Shown: one piece after another, positions 13,501-22,921 of the stretch
Layout of the letters: the number at the start of each line of letters is the position of its first letter
Numbering within the stretch: the first letter of the stretch is position 1
Source: Steromphala cineraria
Lineage: Eukaryota; Mollusca; Gastropoda; Trochida; Trochidae
Direction of reading: 5' to 3'
Assembly (NCBI GenBank): GCA_916613615.1
Contig: OU744725.1
Location: 69,652,754 to 69,716,753, forward strand
Length of the DNA: 64,000 nt
Program-made: the position numbers and the translations under genes
The notes under the pieces: model-generated
The model's input: the letters and a program-made list of their open reading frames with translations, nothing else
Told to the model about the DNA's origin: nothing
Databases searched by the model: none

Positions 13501-14933
13501 GACATGAAGATATTTGTTCAAATTACTTTTATGAGATATTCGCAAGTATTTGATTAATATTATAATGAATGCTATTAAACTCGTGATACAAGTCTAGATT
13601 CATGGTACCCTTACATGACCATATACATAATTATCTAAAACACAATATAAAGGTGGTTGTTGTTCTTTAAGAATGGAACATTAAGTTACAAGGCTTGCTT
13701 ATCAAAATTTAATCTGGATTGATACATTACCCTTCACAGGAAAAACATAATCGTGATTAAATGTATCTTATTACAATTTCATTGACACAAATTCTTGTAC
13801 GCTTCTCCTTATCCTTGCCTTCCTTTGATATATAGATAGAATCTCACAAACGTGTCTTCCGATATCAAATATACCAACAAGAGTTACAAATGTCCCAGAC
13901 TTGCCGAGGGCATCCTAGTTTTATTAACGAGCGTATATATGTTTGATATCAAGAGACACTTGGGTAAGATTCTAAGTTTCTCATTTTTCATTTTTGAACA
14001 CTGTATAAGCCTGAAACTCTTCATGCATTGGTATCATAGCATTGTGACGTCATCTTAATTATGATGTCATATTACTGTGATTTCATTGTGTTAATGACGC
14101 CATAGTATTGTGATATCATACCTTGATGATGCAAAACGTTTGTGATGTCATGTACTTGCCGATTTCGGGGCCTTGTACTAAATCTACTCAAAACCAAAGC
14201 GATATCTCAAGTGGAACATTGTTTTGGATTATAAACGCTAATGCTTTCTCATGTAATATGAGAAAAATGCAATGAGAAGGGAAAGACTTATCGCCAAAAT
14301 ATGTATGAAAAGGGACAACAAATGAATTCAGACCTGAATAAAACATGCAGAGAAATGAAAGAGGGGTCGTGTCTCAATGATTCCCTGTTAAATAATGCAA
14401 AACTTTGTGTCAAATCAAAACTTGGATTGGTTTAATGAAACTCACATGAGCAATTCTTTAGAAGTAGGACAGCGACACTTTGTATCTTGAATTCACATAA
14501 TCTATCAAAGCATTATGTTGAGTTAAGAGGGCTGACTTTTGCATCAATCTACTTATTTGTCCTCCTCAGCTAATTCGCTGCCGATTCCAGATTAAGATAA
14601 GTGTCTACACTAACATTACATTTATTTAGGTGATGTATCATTCCGTTTGGTTTTATTCTACTAGCTCTTAACCACTTTCATCACAAAAGCGATATAGTTT
14701 TCTGAAGGATTATGACGTAAAATGTTCAAGTCACAAGACACGTATATGCGTCTTATGCTTCCGTTTGATGAATGGATGGATGATTGTTTTTGTACTTTTA
14801 TTGAGTAGTAGAATATAGAGAAGAGAGAGATTTTCAAATTGAGTATTAATAATAATTCATTTTAAAAAACCTTATATCCACTTTACAGATACTCAGTGGC
14901 GCTAGTACACTGGCGCTGATAACACTAGAACAT
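10585..14933. other. non-coding stretch, simple repeats only
   Basis: AT-rich and without a recognisable gene. A (TTG)n run sits at about 12479-12500 and produces spurious poly-Gln/Val/Cys frames. At about 14035-14150 a run of roughly 20-bp units is built around GTGACGTCAT and variants. Confidence 0.5.
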
Positions 14934-14958
14934 ATATATATATATATATATATATATA
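14933..14958. repeat. (AT)n microsatellite
   Basis: About 13 uninterrupted AT dinucleotides, lying just downstream of the fossil LINE end when that is read on the minus strand. Confidence 0.9.
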
Positions 14959-14989
14959 CAAACATAGGATAACAGGTTGGTCTTAAGCT

Positions 14990-15235
14990 GTGATGAAAAA
15001 CTGTCTTTAATGGTGTATTTCTGAGGTTTTTGGAAGTGAATGGCATAGTTGTAGGCTGACAAAAGAGAAGGCACGTTCGAAAAGTCTGTTAAGCGATTTA
15101 GGTTGTGTCAAAAGGGAGTCACTGGAGGATCTGAGGTTTCGCTGAGTTATGAAAGGGATGATACGTTCCTTGAAGTAGGATGGGAGGTCTTCATTATCCA
15201 GACAATCGTGCGTTAGGATGAGGGATTTTAAAGTT
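14990..15235 (-). pseudogene. fossil LINE reverse-transcriptase C-terminal end
   Basis: Read on the minus strand the sequence translates to a peptide containing LPSYFKERIIPFITQRNLRS followed by LNRLFERAFSF and LCHSLPK. This pattern (LP-SYF-x-PF-x-R-LRSS, then R-F-ERAFS-x-LWN-LP) is characteristic of the region just before the end of the ORF2 protein in CR1/Jockey-type non-LTR retrotransposons. A stop codon at its upstream edge and the loss of everything before it show that it is a 5'-truncated, decayed insertion. The 3' end runs into an (AT)n tract. Confidence 0.6.
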
Positions 15236-15770
15236 TATTCTTGCACAGATGGGAAATCACTATAGCGATTGAAGCACAGACGAAGTAACAGAGTGTTACA
15301 ATTGCTTTCCTTCTCTCGGCGCTGCATCATGTGCTTTAACATGCACACTGGGCAGTTGGATGAATGTTATCGGTGTTTGTTGAGCTGTTTACTAGAGACA
15401 GTTTTCTATCTCAAGGGTCTGATCAATTGTTTAGCCAATGCATTTAGTTATTGATCATCGCGCAATGAATTTATTGCCTGTCACTTCAGATAACATGTAA
15501 ACTTGCCAAGCAGATGTTTCTCAAGTTTCTAATACTACCAAATGACAATAAAAGCCTTGAAAGCGTGGTACTTGTATGTGGTACGTATTTTGATGTGGTA
15601 TAGGAATATTTTTAATAAAAACTGCCTTGAAGTTCGTACTTTTTATGTGCTTCGCTTGCCGAAAACTCCTGGGAATGTGATTAAACCAAATGATACCTAA
15701 AATCACACTATTTTAATTGGCTTATAAACATCATGATTGCTACGAATTTGAAACGAACGCCTTCAAAACC

Positions 15771-16207
15771 CAGTCTGATTAAAATCGACTATGATTGGAG
15801 GAAAAAAGTGTAAAAATATTGTCTCTAGCGAGGTTCGAACCTCACCCAGCTCGGCTTTCCTCTCATTCACAGTCTGAAGGCACCCCTTTTACCCGCATGT
15901 TCTGACAGACGCTCATCTAGCCAATCGAAAGGAGCGCAGTGAAAGCTTTCGATATCATACTAGGGGCAGGTAACTCCAGTGTACCATTCGTTATACATAA
16001 TAGCCGTTAAACGCTATTTAAAAACTAGGATGTGATTGGATAGCTTACGACTGGGTTTGTCTGCGCTAAACGGGTTACAGCAACACGCGATTGAGATTGG
16101 TGCATTCAGACCGAGATGGAGAGGATATCCCGATTGGTTCGAGGCCCGATAGAAACAATATGTTTGATATTTTATTCCTCGGAGCACGGTCGATTTAAAT
16201 CAGACTG
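15771..16207. mobile_element. Mutator-like inverted-repeat element, copy 2
   Basis: It begins CAGTCTGATTAAAATCGAC and ends TCGATTTAAATCAGACTG. A perfect 10-bp direct repeat CTTCAAAACC flanks it at 15761-15770 and 16208-16217. The body matches the 3001-3426 copy in reverse orientation along its whole length, so both are full copies. As in copy 1, tRNA-B-box-like motifs (GGTTCGAACC at about 15832-15841, GGTTCGAGGC at about 16137-16146) sit in the two arms in opposite directions. No transposase is present. Confidence 0.85.
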
Positions 16208-16217
16208 CTTCAAAACC

Positions 16218-17512
16218 ACACGTGAAATTGGAAATAATGAACTTAGCAATTGAATGTGATTTAACAATATCTAACACATAACTTGTTGTTTTGCTTTTAC
16301 TCAACCTCGTTATGTTATTTGTCTAGATGTTTTATTATACGAGAAAAACATTTAGTATTCATTACTCATTAATCTTGATCCGCCTTTGTAAACCATTTCA
16401 GACTTCCACATCTATTAGCAGTGGCAGGAAAATAGATAAGTCTTGGCGTAGATGTAGGCTTATCAGAGACCAGTCAACACAACAGTCGGATTTCTCAGGG
16501 AACAGGCATAAAGTAAATCTTCCACATTGGAGGAAATTGGAAAGAAGAATCTTAATCTAAGTCGTCTGATACATTTAGTATCTGTCCATCTTCATCTTAT
16601 GAGTTTTCTGATATTGTAAACACTTGATACAGTCTAATATATTGAAAGTTTATTATTCAAAATATTGAAAATTAAGGAGCTGCAGTTCCACGTTAATATG
16701 TCATCAATCATGTATAAACGTTAAAGTAATCAGAAAGAGTGTAAATGTCATGTGACATACCTAAACAAAGATGAAATTAACAATCTACTATAAATCATGT
16801 GATGATTCATGTTTACATTAATTATTGAACGTAACTCATAACTCAACCTTGTGGAGATTTCAACTTTCTTAATTTCATTGTCATTGTTGTTAAGATGTTT
16901 GTTTGTATTTACAAATTTGAATTCATAAAAATATTCAGGTGTGATCAATCGTTTGTACATGCTTTCTTCTATATATTGATCTATTACTAATTGTGCTTCA
17001 TAGACACGTAACCTTTAGTCTAACATGCATCATTACCTATCGATTTCCCTTTCTTGCGAACATTATACTTTATGACTTTTAACCCAGAAATTAAAAGAAA
17101 GGAGTATCAATGAACTTAGATTTACGTATCAACTGGAGCTAGATAGTGCATTGAATATTTATCATATTTTAGCCATATTATGTGCGAATAGATAACAAGG
17201 TTTTTGTCCATTTTTTTAAAAACCTTGAAAATTGACAGGCGATAATGATTACCTCCCGGAACATTATCTTCCCGACATGTACATATTATAAGAACAATAA
17301 TGAGAGACAAGAACGTTTGGTCGCAAAGTGACCATCGATTATAAGTGTAGTTTTGAATGATAATAAATAACGAAACAAAATTTCTCCCGGAGCTTTAAAT
17401 TTATTTCAATACAAAAGTTTAGTCATAATTTTCTTCAAAATATTATGCCTAAAAAAGTGAAAATATATTTCCCGCCATGTATGAATAACCAAAAAAAAAT
17501 ATGTTTGTTTAA
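16218..17512. other. non-coding stretch, nothing recognised
   Basis: AT-rich, with no supported gene. The composition changes abruptly at 17513, where the DIRS-like element begins. Confidence 0.5.
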
Positions 17513-17714
17513 AATAGTACGTTTTTGATTAAACGTCATTATTTTTACTTACCGTAGACAAGTGACCTTAGCCTTGTTAGCCATATAACATGTAATCGAC
17601 TCATTCCCACAGAAGTAATGAAAACATCATTACACAGATCAATCAGAGTTACCCGCCCGTCACTAGTCCACTGTGTGGCGTGACCTGTCATCCAATTAGA
17701 ATCATTCACATTAC
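17513..17714. repeat. DIRS inverted terminal repeat (3' side of coding strand)
   Basis: From about 17560 this matches the reverse complement of 21476-21638 nearly base for base. The outermost about 50 bases differ from the other terminus, as expected for DIRS, where each ITR has its own outer extension copied in the internal complementary region. Confidence 0.85.
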
Positions 17715-17772
17715 CTAGGAGTCCCAATTAACGACGGATGCGTAAGAGGGGAGGCGGGACGGGTATGACGAC

Positions 17773-17862
17773 GGTCACTTGTCTGCGGTAAGTAAAAATA
17801 ATGAAGTTTAATCAAAAACGTACTATTATTTAGTTACTAACCTCCGACAAGTGACCTTAGCC
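17773..17862. repeat. DIRS internal complementary region (circle-junction template)
   Basis: The first half (GGTCACTTGTCTGCGGTAAG onward) is the complement of the left outer end starting near 17513. The second half (TAGTTACTAACCTCCGACAA) is the complement of the right outer end near 21655. Their junction is around TACTATTATT at 17821-17830. In the accepted DIRS replication model this region templates the ends during circularisation. Confidence 0.85.
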
Positions 17863-18083
17863 TGATACCACTGTAGGAGGCGGGTAGAATTCGTCGCATA
17901 GCGGTAACTCTCAAGATTGCTCTGATGATCGGCGACCTAGCGAGCGGCCGTTCTAATGAGGATTAATTGTCTGACCCCCCGCGGTCGACGATCCCTAATT
18001 AAAACACCACAAAACCACTATAACCATTCAACAACCAAGTTTATTAAATGAGTTAAGAGCCCCTCTCAACTCGTGAGGCCCCG

Positions 18084-19754
18084 TTAGCGTGGATGGTTGC
18101 GCCCCCTGCCAGGGGGGGCCCCCGTGGTTTGCTGCTGGGCAAATACCTGCGCCCCCAGACGGGCTACGCCCTCCAGGTCCTCCGTGGAGACATCGCGCAG
18201 GTAATGGTTGGGGAACACCAAGCCCGACTTCCAGAAGCAGCCGGCCATGATGTCCGCCACTGACAAGTTGCTGTGCAGGGCCATAGTCGCCGATATGGCC
18301 CTGATCTCATGCGGGTTGGTCCGCGCCGGCGCCGGCAGTCCAGCCGCCTTGTAGGCGTCCACTACTGCCGACCTGAGATAAACTCCCAGCTGCCTCTTGT
18401 CCAACTCCTTTGAACTTGTCTGGGAGTGAGGCAAGAAGAGCCTGCGCCTCCCCGTGGAGGGAGGCTTGTCCGGGCGAGAAAGAGCGTCCACAAGGACGTT
18501 CTTTGCTCCCGGGATGTGCACCGCTCTTATTGAGATGTTGAGTTCGTCTACCAGTCGAAACAGCCCCATCACCAGCTGTAACAACGATCCCGCCTTGGTC
18601 GATCCTTGCTTGTTGATCGACCAGGCTGCCGTCGAACTGTCTGTGTGGACACACAGCACCTGGTTCTCTAGGCGATCCGACCAGTGATCGATTGCCAGAC
18701 GTATGGCGTTCAACTCCAGGAAGTTGATATGAGCCTGGTCGGTCCCCAGATGCGCGCCCCACCCCTGGGTAGAGGCGTCCACATACAACTGGCTCCCGGC
18801 GGGGGGTTGCCGGAGGGGAACCCCCGCCAAGACGTTGCCTTCGTCCTGCCACCATCGTAGGTGGTGAATGAGGTCCTGCGGCATCCTGATGTGATGGCCG
18901 CAAGCTACCTCCCGAACGTGACCGTTCAGTAGTATTTGGAGGGGCCGGAGGTGAAGCCTCCCCCTCCTCATGAAGTCTTGAGCTGAGGTCAAGAACCCTA
19001 GCAGACGTTGCCACCGTCGGAGCGAGAGAGGCCCGCGACACGCGTCCGCCAGGAGTTCCCTGTAACGGCCTATCCGTTCCTCCGTGACAAAGGCTTTGTC
19101 CTGCGTCGTGTCCAGACGGACGCCTAGGAAGACGAGCGACGTCGTCGGCACTAGGTCCGACTTGTCCAGATTGACAAGCCAACCCAGGCGTCTGAACAGA
19201 GCGATCACAAAGTCCCTTTGTTCGGTCAGAACTGACGGGGAGCAGTGGCTCCCGAACCCGTCGTCCAGGTACATCGTGAACTGGATGTCGTGCCTGTGAA
19301 GGAACTGGACGATGGGTTGGGTCACCCGGGTGAACAACCAAGGGGCTGTCGCAATCCCGAAGGGCAACACCTTCCACTGGAAGTGACGACCCGCCAGGAC
19401 GAATCGGAGGTACTTGCAATCCGCGGGGCAGATTGGGATATGCAGGTACGCGTCCTGGAGGTCCAGCGACACCATGCGGCTGTATGGTTGTAGCAACCAC
19501 ATGATAGACCGCACGGTCAAGAGCCGAAAATATGGCGGCCGCTCGAGGTAGGAGCGGTTGAACTGTTTCAAGTCGTAAATCAGCCGCCATTTTTTCGGGT
19601 CCTTCTTCGGTCTCACGAATACTGGAGAGTAGAACCCCGGTGTCAGACCCTGGAGCGGAAGCTCGCTCACCGCCTCCTTGTGATTAGGATCTCCACTTGT
19701 TCCAGCGTGCGCGCGAGCCGTTCCGGCTCTAGCGGGCGTTCCTCTGGCGAACAA
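18084..19754 (-). CDS. DIRS RT-RNase H joined to the C-terminal end of a tyrosine recombinase
   Basis: The 556-codon frame encodes the replication enzyme of the retrotransposon. RT motif A is VSLDLQDAYLHIPI (about residues 95-108) and the polymerase centre is YLDD (162-165). RNase H follows with the acidic residues in LYVDAS (D326), LELNA (E347), HTDSS (D372) and VDALSR (D423). About 55 residues later, NPHEIRAISATMA (H482, R485), W508 and NHYLRD (Y518) match the C-terminal catalytic box of DIRS tyrosine recombinases. The first catalytic Arg and the N-terminal recombinase region are absent, so the recombinase must be inactive; a deletion seems to have fused the remnants in frame. The first about 26 residues are probably out of frame, because the true upstream sequence is in another frame. 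A second long minus-strand frame within 18307-19590 is an overlapping shadow. Confidence 0.85.
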   Translation of the reverse strand: MFARGTPARAGTARAHAGTSGDPNHKEAVSELPLQGLTPGFYSPVFVRPKKDPKKWRLIYDLKQFNRSYLERPPYFRLLTVRSIMWLLQPYSRMVSLDLQDAYLHIPICPADCKYLRFVLAGRHFQWKVLPFGIATAPWLFTRVTQPIVQFLHRHDIQFTMYLDDGFGSHCSPSVLTEQRDFVIALFRRLGWLVNLDKSDLVPTTSLVFLGVRLDTTQDKAFVTEERIGRYRELLADACRGPLSLRRWQRLLGFLTSAQDFMRRGRLHLRPLQILLNGHVREVACGHHIRMPQDLIHHLRWWQDEGNVLAGVPLRQPPAGSQLYVDASTQGWGAHLGTDQAHINFLELNAIRLAIDHWSDRLENQVLCVHTDSSTAAWSINKQGSTKAGSLLQLVMGLFRLVDELNISIRAVHIPGAKNVLVDALSRPDKPPSTGRRRLFLPHSQTSSKELDKRQLGVYLRSAVVDAYKAAGLPAPARTNPHEIRAISATMALHSNLSVADIMAGCFWKSGLVFPNHYLRDVSTEDLEGVARLGAQVFAQQQTTGAPPGRGRNHPR

Positions 19755-19960
19755 GTCAAAGGGGGGCGGGTGTGCACGATTAGAAACCCACGCTCCAGTG
19801 TCTGACAGACATACTCGTCCAGGCCCAACTGCCTCCAGTTGGCCACAAATGTTGAGAGACGGCCTCGTCCCGAACCTCTACCGCTGCCGGCGGCAGGAGA
19901 GGAGGCGCCCAGGAGTCACCTCTTCTTGTGGGTTCCTCCATAGGCGCGTCCCTTACCCTG
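19680..19960 (-). pseudogene. frameshifted N-terminal part of the DIRS RT polyprotein
   Basis: On the minus strand, in the frame offset from the main RT frame, the sequence reads LSTFVANWRQLGLDEYVC, then LERGFLIVHTRPPL and LEPERLARTLEQVEIL. This is the segment expected just before the RT core in DIRS elements: a W-x-x-LG start, then a Pro-rich stretch and a helical linker to the KEAV-type sequence. The frame switches to the RT frame near 19680, where a small indel must have occurred. A frame at 19780-20028 overlaps it in another phase and is not the real one. Confidence 0.6.
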
Positions 19961-20194
19961 TGATTTGCTGGGTGTCCGAAAGGAAACCCCGCCGGTCCTA
20001 GAGCCGGCGGGGGATTGCGGAGTGCCACCCTTCCGCTTCTTGGGTGTCGTCACCGCCGAAGAGACCCTGCCACCTCCCGCTGCCAAGGGGTTATCCGGTT
20101 ATCTTCCGGGCAAGTGTCGCTGAGTCGCAGCGAACTAAGTCCATCTCCTGTGAGGCGACAAGCGCGACCTACAATCCAAGCGGCCCTAGCGCAC

Positions 20195-21170
20195 GAGTGT
20201 CAAGAAGACGGTGCGGCAGGCGGCAGGCGGCAAGCGCCCGTCCAGACGCCTAAGAGATCTCTCGCCTAGAAGACGGCAGGCGGCAGGCGGCAAGCGCCCG
20301 TCCAGGCGCCTACGAGATCTATCGCCTAGAAGACGACAGGCGGCAGGCGGCAGGCGGCAAGCGCCCGTCCACACGCCTAAGAGATCTGTCGCCTAGAAGA
20401 GGGCAGGCGGCAGGCGGCAGGCGGCAAGCGCCCGTCCAGGCGCCTACGAGATCTATCGCCTAGAAGACGGCAGGCGGCAGGCGGCAAGCGCCCGTCCACA
20501 CGCCTAAGAGATCTGTCGCCTAGAAGAAGGGCAGGCGGCAAACGCCCGTCCAAGCGCCTAAGAGATACCTATCGTCAGGAAGACGACAGGCGACAGGCGA
20601 CAAACGCCACTCCAAGCGCACACGAGATATCTAGCGCCGGCAGGCGGCCAGAAGATCAAGTGAAGGCCGTAGCGTCTAGCAGAGTGTCAAGAAGACGGTG
20701 CGGCAGGCGGCAGGCGGCAAGCGCCCGTCCAGACGCCTAAGAGATCTCTCGCCTAGAAGACGGCAGGCGGCAGGCGGCAAGCGCCCGTCCAGGCGCCTAC
20801 GAGATCTATCCCCTAGAAGACGACAGGCGGCAGGCGGCAGGCGGCAAGCGCCCGTCCACACGCCTAAGAGATCTGTCGCCTAGAAGAGGGCAGGCGGCAG
20901 GCGGCAGGCGGCAAGCGCCCGTCCAGGCGCCTACGAGATCTATCGCCTAGAAGACGGCAGGCGGCAGGCGGCAAGCGCCCGTCCACACGCCTAAGAGATC
21001 TGTCGCCTAGAAGAAGGGCAGGCGGCAAACGCCCGTCCAAGCGCCTAAGAGATACCTATCGTCAGGAAGACGACAGGCGACAGGCGACAAACGCCACTCC
21101 AAGCGCACACGAGATATCTAGCGCCGGCAGGCGGCCAGAAGATCAAGTGAAGGCCGTAGCGTCTAGCAGA
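20195..21170. repeat. GC-rich compound tandem repeat inside the DIRS element
   Basis: Two near-identical blocks of about 487 bp lie head to tail (second from about 20682). Each block contains about seven units of 55-70 bp carrying GGCAGGCGGCAAGCGCCC, then GTCCANNCGCCTA, a GAGATCT core and TCGCCTAGAAGA, with a variable number of GGCAGGC 7-mers. It lies upstream of RT, where a gag-like frame would be expected. Open frames of 60-84 codons within it are Arg/Gly/Pro-rich by-products of the repeats. Confidence 0.9.
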
Positions 21171-21475
21171 CGGCAAGCGCACACGACAACCGAAGCTGTC
21201 ACGCAGAGGGGTAGAGCGGCCGTCCACCCCCGGGCTGCACGGGCTGCACGTGCAAGTCAACCCGCGCTCCACTAATCCAGGTCAACGCGGCTGTGTTAAC
21301 CACAAACACCCCTGTCAGAGCACCGAATTCACTCACGAGGAATGAACACGACGAAGGACAGCGGGAATACTTAACTAAGGTAAATAAATAGAGTCAGAAA
21401 CAACAAAACACGTTAATTATATAGCTCAATACAATCGGGAGAGATACAGAAACACGTCTGCACACTACCGACTCT

Positions 21476-21655
21476 GTAATGTGAATGATTCTAATTGGAT
21501 GACTGGTCACGCCACACAGTGGACTAGTGACGGGCGGGTAACTCTGATTGATCTGTGTAATGATGTTTTCATTACTTCTGTGGGAATGATTCGATTACAT
21601 GTTATATGGCTAACAAGGCTAAGGTCACTTGTCGGAGGTTAGTAACTAAATAATA
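21476..21655. repeat. DIRS inverted terminal repeat (5' side of coding strand)
   Basis: The inner edge starts GTAATGTGAATGATTCTAAT and the sequence is the inverted counterpart of 17513-17714. The outer end ...GGAGGTTAGTAACTAAATAA is represented, complemented, in the second half of the internal complementary region. Confidence 0.85.
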
Positions 21656-22871
21656 TAATTTACGTTTTTTCAGCTGGTTGTTATTTAAGAATCAACTGAT
21701 CTAAGAAATGTCACCTTATGATTAAACCTGCTGATGAATATAATAGTACACACATAAAGGTTGTATAATGGGAACGTTTATACATCAATTCTTGTTAAAA
21801 TTGATACTAATAACATGAATAATGACAAATTGATCAATGATAATTCGACAGATATTCTATCCCATCTGTAGCAATCGTCAAAGGTAAATCATATCATGTC
21901 CCACGTGGTTGCTTAGGAATCAATCAGATAATCCTATCTATTCAATGTAATAGACAATTGTCTTTTATAGATGTGTCTATCACTATACAACAGGTGTTTG
22001 ATGATCAGACATTGATGTTACTGGAATCATTTGAGAAATCATTTATACAAATGGATTCAGTCTGAGTGTCGTATATATAATGGCCACGCAAGTCATTATT
22101 CACATCAGCTATTCTAACCTTCCTGGTGGGAAAACGTTATTGTCCATTTGCAGTTAAAATTCGCGTTGTGAATTGAATTAAATCCCGAATCATTGATTTA
22201 CATGTTATATGCATTTCCATGCAAGAAAACGCAAATGAAAAAGTTTTGTTGTGTACTGGATGATTGAAAAATTACATTACAATGTACATTTTAAACACTA
22301 AAAACGCTGTTTTGTAATGGCCCCCAATTTAGTTTGGTCTTTGATAGGCTGTAGAATGAAACAGATCAGTGTCTATTCACAATTTTTGAGTAAAATGAAA
22401 TTGTAAGATTAAAGGCGAAATATCAATGTCCATAAGGTCAAACCTCAAACCGCATGTGTTGTGGCTTTCACTCGCCACAGCACACTGAATCCCCATCGTG
22501 TATAAAAAATGGGGAGTTGGCTATTTACAAACTGCGATTATTTCTAGAAAGTATTATACCATTTGTTGTTGTCATTGATCATTAATTGAAGATATCAAGC
22601 AACAGTTGTACTCATTATCAGAAAGCTTATTCAATCAGTAAAGAATACAGAAAATAATCGACTATCAAGACCTCATAGTCGAGTGGGTAGGGCTGTTGGT
22701 ACTGACTATTAGGGTTTAGGTTCGGATTCAAAAACAGAACATTATGAAAATGTTTTTATATTTTCAAAAAACAATACATGACCACCATCGGCTTAATTGT
22801 CTTTTCAAAATGTTACTGTACTTCTGTAATGACCGTTTTATACCTCTAACAACATACTCTTTTGCTTTCAG
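21656..22871. other. non-coding stretch upstream of the GPCR
   Basis: No coding gene seen. A hairpin with a GTGGC/GCCAC-type stem lies at about 22456-22487. A tRNA-like head lies at 22672-22731. The stretch ends in a good splice acceptor (pyrimidine-rich CTTTTGCTTTCAG, ending 22871), so it probably contains a 5' UTR intron of the GPCR gene. Confidence 0.45.
22672..22731 (+). repeat. degenerate tRNA-derived sequence (SINE head or tRNA relic)
   Basis: An A-box-like CATAGTCGAGTGGGTAGGG at about 22674-22692 is followed by a B-box-like AGGTTCGGATTC at 22718-22729. The spacing is tRNA-like but the acceptor ends do not pair by eye. Confidence 0.4.
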
Positions 22872-22921
22872 AAGATATATCAGCTCGATGTGTGAAGGAG
22901 TATACGTAACTTGTCGGACAG

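Larger units (their letters stand above)
17513..21655 (-). mobile_element. DIRS-type tyrosine-recombinase retrotransposon, internally deleted
   Basis: Three structural marks identify a DIRS1-like element. First, about 180-200-bp inverted terminal repeats (17513-17714 and 21476-21655) match over most of their length. Second, an internal complementary region at 17773-17862 consists of the complement of the left outer end joined directly to the complement of the right outer end, meeting near 17822-17826. Third, the coding region on the minus strand joins RT, RNase H and the end of a tyrosine recombinase. DIRS elements integrate through a circle without an integrase and make no target duplication; none is visible. 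The element is about 4.1 kb, shorter than usual for DIRS, lacks a recognisable gag and most of the recombinase, and is much more GC-rich than its surroundings. Confidence 0.85.

Noticed and set aside
18307..19590. 427-codon minus-strand frame overlapping the DIRS RT
   Set aside because: It is the alternative frame of a GC-rich coding sequence. It is Arg/Pro/Gly-rich with no domain pattern, while the overlapping frame has all RT and RNase H motifs.
20186..20883. Repeated 61-84-codon Arg/Gly/Pro-rich frames in the DIRS tandem repeat
   Set aside because: They recur at the 487-bp period and on both strands, as expected from translated repeats.
22456..22487. GC-rich hairpin as a transcription terminator
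   Set aside because: Hairpin-type terminators are not expected for a polymerase II locus; kept only as a local structure.
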